DNA of 64,000 nt from Rhizobium oryzicola. GTDB taxonomy: Bacteria; Pseudomonadota; Alphaproteobacteria; Rhizobiales; Rhizobiaceae. Location of the stretch: contig NZ_JAUKWQ010000003.1 of NCBI RefSeq assembly GCF_030504645.1, positions 124,001 through 188,000 of the forward strand. Reading direction: 5' to 3'. Position 1 is the first letter of the stretch, and each line of letters starts with the position of its first letter. Below the pieces are notes generated by a model. It worked only from the letters and a program-made list of their open reading frames with translations, was not told the DNA's origin and ran no database searches. Positions 25,706 to 34,305 of the stretch are shown piece after piece. Made by a program: the position numbers and the translations under genes.

Positions 25706-26629
25706 TCAAGACTTGAAGAGTTCGGCCTCCTCGGCGCAGTAGCGGGCAAGCTCCGCATGCGTGGTGAACCAGACATCGCCCTTGGATTGGGCGAGCTTGA
25801 TGATCTCTTCGAGAATGAAGATGCGCGAGCGGTGGCCGATATGATGCGGGTGCATGGTCAGTTGGAAAAGCCCGCCTTCTTCATAGGAAGCTTCCAACTC
25901 GCGGGAAAATATGTCGAAGACCATGGCCGGGCCGCCATAGGGGCGGGTGCCCGTCATCCGGTCCATCGCCACATAAGGCGCGTCATCGCGGATCCATTCG
26001 ACCGGGATTTCGACGATACCGGTCGGCTCACCATCTTCCAGCAGTTCGTAAGGCTCGTCATCGGCCATCAGGGAGGAGTCGTAGAGAAGGCCCATTTCGC
26101 GGGCGATTTTTAGTGTATAGGGGCTGAAATCCCATGATGCGGTGCGCATGCCGACCGGGCGCACGCCGGAAAGCCGCTCCAGCTCGTCGGCCGCGCGCAA
26201 TGCCAGATCGCGTTCCGTCCCTTCGTCGAGGCGGGAGTTGAATTCGTGGATCCAGCTGTGGATCGCCAGTTCGTGGCCGGCGGAAATGACGGTCTTCACT
26301 TCTTCCGGATTGATCATGGCCGACACGGCCGGCATGAAAAACGAGGCCGGTACGCCGTATTTCTCAAGCAGGCGCAGGATGCGCGGCGAGCCGGCGCGGG
26401 CGCCGTACTGACCCTGGCTCATTTTGCCGAAGGAGACGCCGCCATTGCGCAGTTCCACCGTCTCATGATCCGAATCAAAGGAGATTGCCACTGCCATGCG
26501 CGCGCCGTTTTTCCATTTTGCGGGTCGAAGCGAGCGGCCTGCGCGCACTTTCTGTACCTTCTGCTGCCAAACAGTATTTGGCCAGGTCCAGGGTTCGGAG
26601 ATATTGTTTTGCGTATTGGCTGCGTTCAT
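25706..26629 (-). CDS. Polysaccharide-deacetylase (NodB-fold) family hydrolase
   Basis: Metal-dependent hydrolase of 307 residues. Seen: motif 1 AVAISFDSDHE (two Asp), motif 2 HELAIHSWIHEFN (metal His pair), a motif near RTASWDFS, and C-terminal LTMHPHHIGHRSRI. No signal peptide and no transmembrane segment, so it is probably cytoplasmic and not a cell-wall deacetylase. Its type resembles the PuuE (allantoinase) and cyclic-imide-hydrolase branch of the fold. It heads the importer operon. I infer opening of a cyclic amide/imide or removal of an N-acyl group from the imported compound. Confidence 0.82.
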   Translation of the reverse strand: MNAANTQNNISEPWTWPNTVWQQKVQKVRAGRSLRPAKWKNGARMAVAISFDSDHETVELRNGGVSFGKMSQGQYGARAGSPRILRLLEKYGVPASFFMPAVSAMINPEEVKTVISAGHELAIHSWIHEFNSRLDEGTERDLALRAADELERLSGVRPVGMRTASWDFSPYTLKIAREMGLLYDSSLMADDEPYELLEDGEPTGIVEIPVEWIRDDAPYVAMDRMTGTRPYGGPAMVFDIFSRELEASYEEGGLFQLTMHPHHIGHRSRIFILEEIIKLAQSKGDVWFTTHAELARYCAEEAELFKS

Positions 26630-26714
26630 GGAAACATTCGCCCTTTCGGCATGCTGTCTTGGGTTGTGGCTAGTTTCTGGGCAGAATTGTTATGAGCCGA
26701 ACCGGTAGTCAGCA

Positions 26715-27509
26715 ATGGGGGTTTCGTTCACATATATGAACTCCGAGATAAAGAGCGCAGGACGCATTCTCGATTTGCTGGAATATCTCGCCACTCAGCG
26801 GGATGCCGTTTCTCTGGCTGACATTGTCCACAGCCTGTCCTTCCCGAAAAGCAGTGCTCACGGTCTCGTGCAGACGTTGGTCGCGCGTGGACATGTGGTT
26901 TGCGACTCTTCCGGCCGTTATGTGCTGGTCGAGGCGAGCCGACACGGCTTTCCCTTCCGGCGGCATGAGGAGCCGCTCGTGCTGACCGCACGCCCCTTCA
27001 TGGAAAAGCTGCGCGATGAATCGGGCGAGACGATCATTCTGGCGACCATGAACGCCCATTGCGACATCCGAAGGCTCGCAAAATGCGTCAGCCGACAGGG
27101 CGTGCGTTACGATATCAACCTGGATGCGGCGATCGCGGCCTATTGCACCGCGACCGGCAGGGTCCTGCTTGCCCATGCCTCGAAGGACGCGCTGGACAAT
27201 TATCTGGAGCGAGTCCAGTTCCTCTCCTACACGCGCTACACGGTGACAGATCCTGCCGTCATTCGCGACATGCTGGCGCGGGTGCGCCGAGATGGTTATG
27301 CGATCAACGACCAAGAATTCGTCACCGGATCGACGGGCATCGCCGCGCCCGTTTTTGAAGCCAATGGAAGCATAACGGCAGCGCTCAACCTCGGTGCCCC
27401 GACGATCCGTTATCTCGATCGACGCGAAGCGATGCTGCTGATGCTACGCAGTGCAGCCGACGAGATAAGCCGCGCTTTAGGTTATCGTAGAAATGAGACA
27501 GTAAGGTAA
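26715..27509 (+). CDS. IclR-family transcriptional regulator
   Basis: 264 residues from ATG 26715; ATG 26736 is an alternative, and neither has a good ribosome site. Seen: IclR winged HTH AGRILDLLEYLATQRDAVSLADIVHSLSFPKSSAHGLVQTLVARGHV and the effector domain with LRDESGETIILATM, ATGRVLLAHAS, RRDGYAINDQEFVTGSTGIAAPVF and AALNLGAP. Divergent from the deacetylase/importer/Ntn-hydrolase operon, which it most likely controls. Confidence 0.88.
   Translation: MGVSFTYMNSEIKSAGRILDLLEYLATQRDAVSLADIVHSLSFPKSSAHGLVQTLVARGHVVCDSSGRYVLVEASRHGFPFRRHEEPLVLTARPFMEKLRDESGETIILATMNAHCDIRRLAKCVSRQGVRYDINLDAAIAAYCTATGRVLLAHASKDALDNYLERVQFLSYTRYTVTDPAVIRDMLARVRRDGYAINDQEFVTGSTGIAAPVFEANGSITAALNLGAPTIRYLDRREAMLLMLRSAADEISRALGYRRNETVR
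26726..26741. promoter_or_regulatory. Candidate IclR operator at the regulator's own start
   Basis: GTTCA-CATATA-TGAAC is a near-perfect 16-base palindrome covering the 5' end of the IclR gene, next to the divergent deacetylase gene (85-base gap). If translation starts at ATG 26736 the palindrome overlaps the start codon, suggesting autoregulation. Spacing fits an IclR-type site; binding is inferred. Confidence 0.4.
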
Positions 27510-28107
27510 CGCGATTTGCTCCTCGTTTGGGGGAGGGCGCAGCAATCGCTCGCAGATCATTAGTTATTGGTTTGAGATAGCCGCCAATGCGAGAACTGCC
27601 ACCGACGGGAAAACGCAAAGCCGATTGAAGTTGGCATTTCTACGCCAGAGGAGCGCGAGGTGGCGCAGCAGCTTTTTGATCTGACAGCTGATCTGCCAGG
27701 CCTCGCCGACAGGGATGCCGAGTTCAAGCCGCCGGATGTCTGGTTTTGGCCTCATGCGCTCATTGCTCGGTGGAATATTCCGAGCCGCTGCCCTTGAGTT
27801 ACGTGAAATCTCGGGCTTTGGGAATGCGCTCGGGATAAGATCTTGATCTTCGAATTGAGACGCTGAAGGGGAAGGCTTGGAGTTTTCAGTGAAACCTGAT
27901 CCGGATAGCGGGTTCGATATGGTTCAAGAGCATCGGGCATTACTTTGGGCGCCTATGGAGAGGATCGCCTTATTGCCGTACTGGACGCTAAGGGTATTGT
28001 CCGCGTCGGATCCTGCTGATGACTTTCTCGCGCCGCGCTGCCTCTGAGATTGTAATCAGCACAGCCGTGCTTCATCGCTCAGCCTCCCGACATCCGCTGA
28101 TTTTGCT
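27510..28107. other. Gene-free stretch with possible coding remnants
   Basis: About 600 bases downstream of the IclR gene and of the first dehydroquinase gene (which ends at 28108 on the opposite strand). On + from about 27630 to 27800 a frame reads TPEEREVAQQLFDLTADLPG and then FKPPDVWFWPHALIARW before a stop. Near 27950-28015 another frame reads GAYGEDRLIAVLDAKGIVRV before a stop. These look like pieces of one decayed gene that I cannot identify. Confidence 0.35.
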
Positions 28108-28563
28108 CTATGAAGGCATTTTCTGCTGCAGCCTCAGGAGCGACGCAACCCTTCTGACGGCCAACTCGTAGCCTTCGATGCCAAGCCCCGCAATCACGCC
28201 ATCGGCGCGAAGGGAAACATAGGAGTGGTGGCGAAAGCTCTCACGCTTGTGGACATTGGAGATGTGCACTTCGATCACCGGCCCCTCGAAGGCGTTGAGA
28301 GCATCCAGTATCGCGACGGACGTATGCGTGAAGGCAGCCGGATTGATGACGATGCCGTGCCCCTCGTCCCGCGCCTCGTGGATCCAGTCGATGATCTCGT
28401 ATTCCCGATTGCTCTGGTGAAAGCGGATGTCGTGGCCTAGTTCGCTTGCGAGCGCACGGCAGGCGTTCTCAACATCCTGCAGCGTTTCATGTCCGTAGAT
28501 GTGCGGTTGCCGTTTGCCGAGCAGATTGAGGTTTGGGCCGTTCAGGATGTAGACCGTGCTCAT
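28108..28563 (-). CDS. aroQ: Type II 3-dehydroquinate dehydratase (copy 1)
   Basis: Interconverts 3-dehydroquinate and 3-dehydroshikimate; cytoplasmic dodecamer in the family. 151 residues, normal length. Seen: [18 protein letters not shown] with the catalytic lid Arg and Tyr, [16 protein letters not shown], and [19 protein letters not shown] with the catalytic His. Last gene of the 34103-28108 operon. A second AroQ is encoded six genes upstream in the same unit, so this copy is probably catabolic, acting on dehydroquinate from quinate oxidation. Confidence 0.95.
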   Translation of the reverse strand: MSTVYILNGPNLNLLGKRQPHIYGHETLQDVENACRALASELGHDIRFHQSNREYEIIDWIHEARDEGHGIVINPAAFTHTSVAILDALNAFEGPVIEVHISNVHKRESFRHHSYVSLRADGVIAGLGIEGYELAVRRVASLLRLQQKMPS

Positions 28564-28591
28564 TGCCGTTTTCCTTGATGTAATTGCTGGT

Positions 28592-29638
28592 TCACCCCAG
28601 CATGTCCGCTACGTTGATGATCCGGCCCTCTTTGCCGGCTTTGGTGATGGCAAGGATGGTTGCCAGCGTCAGCATTCCATCCCTCACTGAAACAATCGGC
28701 TCCGCCTTGCCTTCGATAACATCGAGAAAATGATGCAGCTGATTTTCATAGGCGCGGCTACCATCGAGCGTGATGTGCTGACGCAGGAGAGGGTGCTGCC
28801 AATGGCTGTTTTCATTTTCGTGTCGCCAGAAATCCATGAGTGGAAGGGCAAGCGATGCTTTCGTTCCCGCAAATACGTAGGTGTTCTCGGGTTGGTGCGG
28901 AAAATACAGGGCCTGGCCGGCGGCCGTATCCCAGTTGTAGGGCGAAACGGCGGTGTCGCTCATGAGCAGCGTGCCGAGAGCACCATTGGTGAATTTCACG
29001 CTGATGCTTGCCGTGTCCTCCACCTCGAATGACCTGACCTCGTTGGACGAGAAAGCCATGACACTTTCGATCTCGCCGCAGATAAAGCGCAGGCAATCGA
29101 TATCATGGATGAGGTTGATGAGAAGCGGGCCGCCCCCGGGCTGGCGTCGCCAGGCCGCGTCGAAATAGTTCGTTGGCTTATCCGTCAGCCACATTGCGTT
29201 GACAGCCACGAGGCGACCAAGCGCACCTTCGTTCATAAGTTGCCGGGCCTTGGCAATGTCGGGACTGTGCCGGCGCTGGTGACCTACCAGAACGGGCACA
29301 CCCTTGCGCTCGACGGCTTCCGTCAACTGCATCGCTGCTTCCAGGGTGTCGGCAACCGGCTTTTCGACAAGACTTGGAATGCCGCGTTCGATGCAAGCCA
29401 TGGCCGCCTCTGCATGAAAGGCGTTCGGCAAGGCGATGATCACGCCATCGGGCTTTGTTGCATCGAGCATTTCCCGCACATCGAAAAAATAGCGGGTGCC
29501 ATATTCATCAGCCAGAACCTTTCCGGCCTCGGAGATATCGGCGACTGCTTCCAGCTGCACTCGAGGATTGGAGCTGATGAGTTTTGCATGCTCGCGACCA
29601 ATCAGGCCTGCGCCAATCAAGGCAATCTTCAGTACCAT
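28592..29638 (-). CDS. Gfo/Idh/MocA-family oxidoreductase
   Basis: NAD(P)-dependent dehydrogenase of a cyclic polyol or sugar-like substrate, 348 residues, with GGAGGACCGAAG before ATG 29638. Seen: Rossmann motif [17 protein letters not shown] at 5-21, LVEKPVADT (catalytic Lys region) near 90-98, [13 protein letters not shown], and the substrate-domain pattern [21 protein letters not shown]. Lies between a shikimate-dehydrogenase-like gene and aroQ, so oxidation of quinate, shikimate or a related cyclohexane carboxylate is the natural guess. Confidence 0.9.
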   Translation of the reverse strand: MVLKIALIGAGLIGREHAKLISSNPRVQLEAVADISEAGKVLADEYGTRYFFDVREMLDATKPDGVIIALPNAFHAEAAMACIERGIPSLVEKPVADTLEAAMQLTEAVERKGVPVLVGHQRRHSPDIAKARQLMNEGALGRLVAVNAMWLTDKPTNYFDAAWRRQPGGGPLLINLIHDIDCLRFICGEIESVMAFSSNEVRSFEVEDTASISVKFTNGALGTLLMSDTAVSPYNWDTAAGQALYFPHQPENTYVFAGTKASLALPLMDFWRHENENSHWQHPLLRQHITLDGSRAYENQLHHFLDVIEGKAEPIVSVRDGMLTLATILAITKAGKEGRIINVADMLG

Positions 29639-29665
29639 CTTCGGTCCTCCCCGGATCCAGAAAAT

Positions 29666-30502
29666 TCACACCCGCGCGATTTCGCGAAGATGCTCTGCGG
29701 TTGTCGTCGGAAAGCCGAAAAACTCGAGATAGGCAGGGATCTGCTCAAACAGCATGTCGATGCCGATCTGGAACTCGCATTCGCGGGCGCGGACCGCTGC
29801 AAGAAAAGGAGTAATTTCTTGGCTTAGGACGACTTCACCAACGAAAGCGGAGGGAGAGACCCTGTTTACGTCGAACGGAAGCGGATCGTCATCCCGCATA
29901 CCGAGTGGTGTCGCATTAACGACGATATCGTAGCCGTCAGGGTCGGTTACACCGGTGACAACCGTAAGGTCGGGGTAATGATGACGGAGGCGTTGCGCGA
30001 GATCGTTCATCATGGGGGGATGAGCGTCATGAATGGCCAATTCCGCGATGCCGGCTTGTGCCAGCGACGCGGCAATGGCGGATCCTACACCGCCAGCACC
30101 GGCCATGATGGCGCGTTTGCCCTTGATGACGCGTCCTCGACGCAGGACACCGCGCACAAAGCCCTCACCGTCGAACATGTCTCCGATCAATCTTCCATCA
30201 GCACTGAGCCGAACGGCGTTGCAGGCACCGGCGACCGAAGCGCTCTTGGAAATCTCGTCAAGGAGCCCGGTCGTGACGATCTTGTGCGGCATGGTGATAA
30301 GCGCGCCGTGGATGTTGGAAAGCTTGAATAACAGCGGAAGGAAGGAGGCGTAGTCTTCCGCGCGACACCCCATGGGCACGACGGCCGCGTCTATGCCGGT
30401 CTCTTCGAAGTAGGGGTTGTAGATCAGCGGCGCCTTGAACGTATGGGTGGGATAGCCAAGATGCGCGATGAGTTTCGTGTTGCCGTTGATCATCGGCTTC
30501 AC
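29666..30502 (-). CDS. Shikimate/quinate dehydrogenase (AroE family)
   Basis: 278 residues. Seen: substrate-side TKLIAHLGYPTHTFKAPLIYNPYF, where the biosynthetic AroE serine pair has become THTFKAP; the catalytic Lys in ALITMPHKI; NADP/NAD motif MAGAGGVGSAIAASLAQAG; and NATPLGM. The altered substrate loop (T-x-T instead of S-x-S) is typical of quinate/shikimate dehydrogenase-like and YdiB/RifI-type paralogues rather than housekeeping AroE. Operon context with an importer and AroQ supports a catabolic role, oxidising quinate or shikimate. ATG 30493 is an alternative start. Confidence 0.88.
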   Translation of the reverse strand: MKPMINGNTKLIAHLGYPTHTFKAPLIYNPYFEETGIDAAVVPMGCRAEDYASFLPLLFKLSNIHGALITMPHKIVTTGLLDEISKSASVAGACNAVRLSADGRLIGDMFDGEGFVRGVLRRGRVIKGKRAIMAGAGGVGSAIAASLAQAGIAELAIHDAHPPMMNDLAQRLRHHYPDLTVVTGVTDPDGYDIVVNATPLGMRDDDPLPFDVNRVSPSAFVGEVVLSQEITPFLAAVRARECEFQIGIDMLFEQIPAYLEFFGFPTTTAEHLREIARV

Positions 30503-30546
30503 CTTCCATGAGATGACAATTCAGGCGGCGGCCAGCAAGACGCTGG

Positions 30547-31314
30547 TCAGTGTCCAAGGATTTCGCCCAGAAACTTGCGCGTGCGTTCGTGCTTGGGATT
30601 GGAAAAGAATTCGGCAGGCGGCGCTTCCTCGACGACGGCGCCGCTTGCCATGAAGATGACGCGGTCGGCCACCTGCCGGGCAAAGCCCATTTCGTGTGTA
30701 ACGCAGATCATCGTCATGCCTTCCTCGGCAAGTCCGATCATCGTATCCAACACCTCTTTCACCATTTCCGGGTCGAGCGCGGAGGTCGGCTCGTCAAACA
30801 GCATGACCTGCGGGCGCATGCACAGCGCGCGGGCGATCGCGACGCGCTGTTGCTGGCCACCGGACAGTTGCGCCGGATATTTATCCGCCTGTTCTGCGAT
30901 CTTGACCCGCTCCAGAAGTTGCCGCGCGCGGCCTTCCGCTTCTTGCCTGCTGAGCTTCAGCGCCCGTAGAGGCGCGAGCATGCAGTTCTCCAGCACTGTC
31001 AGGTGCGGAAAGAGGTTGAACTGCTGGAATACCATGCCGACTTCCCGGCGCACCGCATCAATGGTCTTTGCCTGATGACCAAGGACAGTGCCGCTCACGC
31101 GGATCTCGCCCTTCTGGTAGGTTTCAAGGTGATTGATGCAGCGGATCAGCGTGGACTTGCCACTGCCGGATGGGCCGCACAGAACGATCTTCTCGCCTTT
31201 TGCAACGGAGATGTTGATGTCCTTCAGCGCTTGAAAGGCGCCATACCACTTTTCCACGCCGGTCATGCTGATCATGGGGTGAGTGTTGCCTGCGGTGGTC
31301 GCGATGTCGTTCAT
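30547..31314 (-). CDS. Polar amino-acid-type ABC importer ATPase (GlnQ/HisP type)
   Basis: 255 residues. Seen: [18 protein letters not shown], Walker [25 protein letters not shown], signature [15 protein letters not shown], Walker [16 protein letters not shown] and [17 protein letters not shown], all diagnostic of the PAAT subfamily. It energises the two permeases just upstream. Although the family usually moves amino acids, every metabolic gene in this operon handles shikimate-pathway acids. Confidence 0.93.
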   Translation of the reverse strand: MNDIATTAGNTHPMISMTGVEKWYGAFQALKDINISVAKGEKIVLCGPSGSGKSTLIRCINHLETYQKGEIRVSGTVLGHQAKTIDAVRREVGMVFQQFNLFPHLTVLENCMLAPLRALKLSRQEAEGRARQLLERVKIAEQADKYPAQLSGGQQQRVAIARALCMRPQVMLFDEPTSALDPEMVKEVLDTMIGLAEEGMTMICVTHEMGFARQVADRVIFMASGAVVEEAPPAEFFSNPKHERTRKFLGEILGH

Positions 31315-31368
31315 GAAAAGAACTCCGTATGGCTCTGCAGGGAGAAGAAGAGGCTGGAAAACATGGCG

Positions 31369-32010
31369 CTACCTCGCAGATGCCGCGAACTTGCGTTCGA
31401 GATAGGCGCCGTAGATCGTCAGCGGGCAGCACATGATGAAGTAGAGCATGCCGACGATGCCGAAGACGGTCAGTGGCTGGAAGATCTGATTGGAGATGAT
31501 GTTGCCCGCGCGGGTAAGCTCGGTGAAACCGACGATCGAGGCGAGCGATGTACCCTTGATGAGCTGCACGAGGAAGCCGATCGTGGCAGGCAGCGATATG
31601 CGCAGCGCTTGCGGCAGGAGGACGTCCTTCATCCGCGAGCTGTAACTGAGCGCGAGTGCCTTCGACGCTTCGGTCTGCCCGCGCGGGACAGCCTCGATGC
31701 CGCCGCGCCAGATTTCGCCCAGATAGGCGCTGGCGTGAAGGGTGAGGCCCACGGCCACAGCCGCCCAAGCATCCATCTTGATGCCGATCAGCGCAAGGCC
31801 ATAATAGACCACGAACAGCTGCATCAGGAGCGGTGTTCCCTGGAAGAGCGCTATATAGCCGGCGGTCGCGCGCTCGATGGGGCGCATGCCCGATGTCCGC
31901 AGCAGCGCAATAACAAGTCCCGCCAGGCAGCCACAGACGAAGCCGATGGCAGAAAGCGCAACCGTCCACTTCAAGCCAATGAGAAGGAAGAGAAATTCAT
32001 CGCGTCCCAT
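31369..32010 (-). CDS. Polar amino-acid-type ABC importer permease
   Basis: 213 residues from ATG 32010, preceded by GAGGGCG. Seen: TM1 WTVALSAIGFVCGCLAGLVIAL, VVYYGLALIGIKMDAWAAVAVGL, the HisM-type EAA region GIEAVPRGQTEASKALALSY and PQALRISLPATIGFLVQLIKGTSLASIVG. Starts ten bases after the stop of the other permease, so both are made together. Confidence 0.92.
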   Translation of the reverse strand: MGRDEFLFLLIGLKWTVALSAIGFVCGCLAGLVIALLRTSGMRPIERATAGYIALFQGTPLLMQLFVVYYGLALIGIKMDAWAAVAVGLTLHASAYLGEIWRGGIEAVPRGQTEASKALALSYSSRMKDVLLPQALRISLPATIGFLVQLIKGTSLASIVGFTELTRAGNIISNQIFQPLTVFGIVGMLYFIMCCPLTIYGAYLERKFAASAR

Positions 32011-32020
32011 GCTCACGCCC

Positions 32021-32689
32021 TCATTTGACCGGATAGGCAAAGTACCGGGCGGAGAAGAGCGCGAAGAGGCGCATCATCAGCCAGGAGATCACCAGGTAGA
32101 AGATCGTAACGGTGAAGTAGACTTCGAAGCTTCGGAAGCTATCCGACTCGATCCGCTGGGATACCGACGTCAGTTCGTAAGCGGAGATTGCTGATGCAAT
32201 GCTGGTTGTCAGTGTCAGCAGTACAAACTGGCTGGTCAGCGAGGGAAAGATTGCTCTCAGCGCCGGCTTCAGGATGATAAGGCGGAAGACCTGACCCTTG
32301 TGAAGACCAAGCGCCAGCCCTGCCTCCATCTGCCCCTTCGAGATGGATTGGACGCCGCCACGGATGATTTCAATGGCATAGGCACCACCATTGATGCCGA
32401 GCGCAATGATGGCGGTCGGCGTTGGGTCCAGCCGTATGCCAGTCAGGGGCAGGGCGAAATAGATGAAGAAGATCTGCACGAGGAACGGCGTGTTGCGGAT
32501 CAATTCGACGAAGACGATGACCAGCCAGCGCAAGGGGGCAATCTTCGATTGCCGGAGAACGACCCCGCCGATGCCGATGACCGTTGCGAGCAGCATGCCG
32601 CAGATGGCCAGCGTAAAGGTGCCAAGGCAGGCCGTCAAAAGACTTGGCAGGCCCTCGATGACCGGAGTGAAATCAAGCGTATAGTTCAT
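32021..32689 (-). CDS. Polar amino-acid-type ABC importer permease
   Basis: 222 residues; the ATG at 32689 overlaps the stop of the second aroQ gene as ATGA. Seen: GTFTLAICGMLLATVIGIGGVV, VIVFVELIRNTPFLVQIFFIYFALPLTGI (the conserved RNTP-x-LVQ motif) and EIIRGGVQSISKGQMEAGLALGLHKGQVFRLIILK. Heterodimer partner of the permease encoded next. Confidence 0.93.
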   Translation of the reverse strand: MNYTLDFTPVIEGLPSLLTACLGTFTLAICGMLLATVIGIGGVVLRQSKIAPLRWLVIVFVELIRNTPFLVQIFFIYFALPLTGIRLDPTPTAIIALGINGGAYAIEIIRGGVQSISKGQMEAGLALGLHKGQVFRLIILKPALRAIFPSLTSQFVLLTLTTSIASAISAYELTSVSQRIESDSFRSFEVYFTVTIFYLVISWLMMRLFALFSARYFAYPVK

Positions 32690-33159
32690 GACGCCTCCTG
32701 TCGCAGCGTGTCCGTGCGAGCAGCGCTTGCCATATCGGCCATGGCCTCGATCGCCAGTTCGTAGCCACGGGCGCCGAAGCCAATCATGATGCCTGTCGCA
32801 ACACGGGAGATGAGGGAACTGTGGTAGATGCTCTCCCGGGCGTGGACATTGGATATGTGCAGCTCGATTTTCGGCCCATCGAACATCTTCAACGCATCCA
32901 GCAATGCGACCGAGGTGAAAGTGTAGCCAGCCGGATTGATGATAATGCCGCAGGCTTGGCTGCGGGCCTGATGAACGGATTCGATCAGCTCACCCTCGAA
33001 ATTGGTCTGGCGAAAATCGATCTCGAAGCCGAGCCTGGCCGCACGCGCGACGCAGTTCCTGTGGATGTCGGACAGAGTCGTGGTGCCATAGATCGCGGGC
33101 TCACGCTCTCCCAAGAGGTTGAGATTGGGGCCGTTCAGCACGAAGATCGTCTTGCTCAT
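32686..33159 (-). CDS. aroQ: Type II 3-dehydroquinate dehydratase (copy 2)
   Basis: 157 residues. Seen: [20 protein letters not shown] (lid Arg and Tyr), INPAGYTFTSVALLDAL and LHISNVHARESIYHSSLIS. It differs from copy 1 at many positions, so this is not a recent duplication. Translationally coupled to the first permease and next to the binding-protein gene, which ties it to transport of the substrate. Confidence 0.95.
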   Translation of the reverse strand: MSKTIFVLNGPNLNLLGEREPAIYGTTTLSDIHRNCVARAARLGFEIDFRQTNFEGELIESVHQARSQACGIIINPAGYTFTSVALLDALKMFDGPKIELHISNVHARESIYHSSLISRVATGIMIGFGARGYELAIEAMADMASAARTDTLRQEAS

Positions 33160-33272
33160 GGTGATGCTCCGAAGTCAGAAAACGAAGGCAGCGGGCCGCG
33201 GGTCTGCATTGCCGACACCGCTTCACCCGGTGTCGGCTTGCAGAACTGCTCGGCAAAGGCCGGACCGTTAGG

Positions 33273-34103
33273 TCACTGCGCCGCGAACGGGATGCCTTCG
33301 AGACTTTGCGGGAATTCGGGCACAGGAACTTTCATCCACTTGTCGTAGATGGTCTTCAATTCGCCGTTGGCCTTGATCTTGTCGATAAAGGTGTTCAGCG
33401 CGGCATTCAGTTCCTTTTCGCCGAGACGGGTGCAGGCACCGTTGTAAAGCTTCTGAAACTCCAGCTTGTTTTCAAACTTGCCCGGTGCCGCTTTCTCTAC
33501 GCGGTCCATGTAGAAAATGTTGCCGCCCAGCGCCTCGGCCTGACCGGAAATCAAAGCCTGGACGCTTGCTGCATCACCATCGTATCGGCGAATGGTTGCC
33601 GATGCCGGCGCATTCTTGGTGACCTGCGTATCCTGGGCCGCGCCCTTGGCAACCGAGATGGTCATGTTGGCCATGTCTTCATTGGTCTTGATCGACTTGG
33701 CCTTAGGGCCGATCAGAACAATGGCGTTTGCATTATAGGGCTTGGAAAATTGGACGGCCTTTGCGCGGTCGGGCAGCATCGCCATTGTGGCAAACAGCAC
33801 GTCCACGCGACCGGAGGTCAATGCCGGGATACGGTTGTTCACTTCGAGCGGTACGAACTCGACGGTCACGCCAAGCTCCTTGGCAAACAATGTCGCCATG
33901 TCGGCGTCAAAGCCGTCCTGCTTGCCAGCGCTGGTGACAAATCCCCACGGAGGATTGTCACCCTGGATGCCGACGATCAGCTTGCCACGCGCTTTGATCT
34001 CCTGGGGCGTAATCGCAGCGGCCGATCCTGCAAATGACGCTGCAGCCAAGAGAGCCGCTGCTCCCATCAAGGCACGACGACGCGTAAACTCCAATCCGAA
34101 CAT
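33273..34103 (-). CDS. ABC importer solute-binding protein (family 3), Tat-type signal
   Basis: Periplasmic receptor, 276 residues from ATG 34103, which follows AGGAGGAGCAAC; the frame is open to 34280, but family length and the ribosome site fix this start. Seen: twin-arginine-like signal TRRRALMGAAALLAAASFAGSAAA, then KLIVGIQGDNPPWGF, DGFDADMATLFAKELGVTVEFVPL, NRIPALTSGRVDVLFATM and a C-terminal LKTIYDKWMKVP. First gene of the quinate/shikimate-type operon. Its ligand is inferred, from the operon, to be quinate, shikimate or dehydroshikimate. Confidence 0.9.
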   Translation of the reverse strand: MFGLEFTRRRALMGAAALLAAASFAGSAAAITPQEIKARGKLIVGIQGDNPPWGFVTSAGKQDGFDADMATLFAKELGVTVEFVPLEVNNRIPALTSGRVDVLFATMAMLPDRAKAVQFSKPYNANAIVLIGPKAKSIKTNEDMANMTISVAKGAAQDTQVTKNAPASATIRRYDGDAASVQALISGQAEALGGNIFYMDRVEKAAPGKFENKLEFQKLYNGACTRLGEKELNAALNTFIDKIKANGELKTIYDKWMKVPVPEFPQSLEGIPFAAQ

Positions 34104-34181
34104 GTTGCTCCTCCTAGCGTGTTCAGCCAGCACTCCCGTTGCTGTCGTCATAGAACTGCCACGGACAAGCGCATCGATCAA

Positions 34182-34203
34182 CATAGAATTTTGAAAATCT
34201 ATG
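34182..34203. promoter_or_regulatory. Candidate operator in the divergent quinate/shikimate control region
   Basis: A 22-base imperfect palindrome with arms CATAGA and TCTATG and an AT-rich centre (18 of 22 bases symmetric). It sits midway between the binding-protein gene (-) and the dehydratase gene (+). It is the best-formed dyad in this 202-base interval and could serve both promoters. The tandem GntR proteins encoded downstream of the dehydratase are the likely binders; this is inference. Confidence 0.5.
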
Positions 34204-34305
34204 GCATAAATGATTTCAGCATTGAATTTGACGTGCGGTATCCGGATTCGATATGCTCGGATTGCCGCAGCCGGTGCCAAGGCTGATGCTCAGGGAGGAG
34301 CGTGC

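Noticed and set aside
31003..32028. 341-codon open frame on + opposite the amino-acid-type permease and ATPase
   Set aside because: Antisense, highly charged, no domain.
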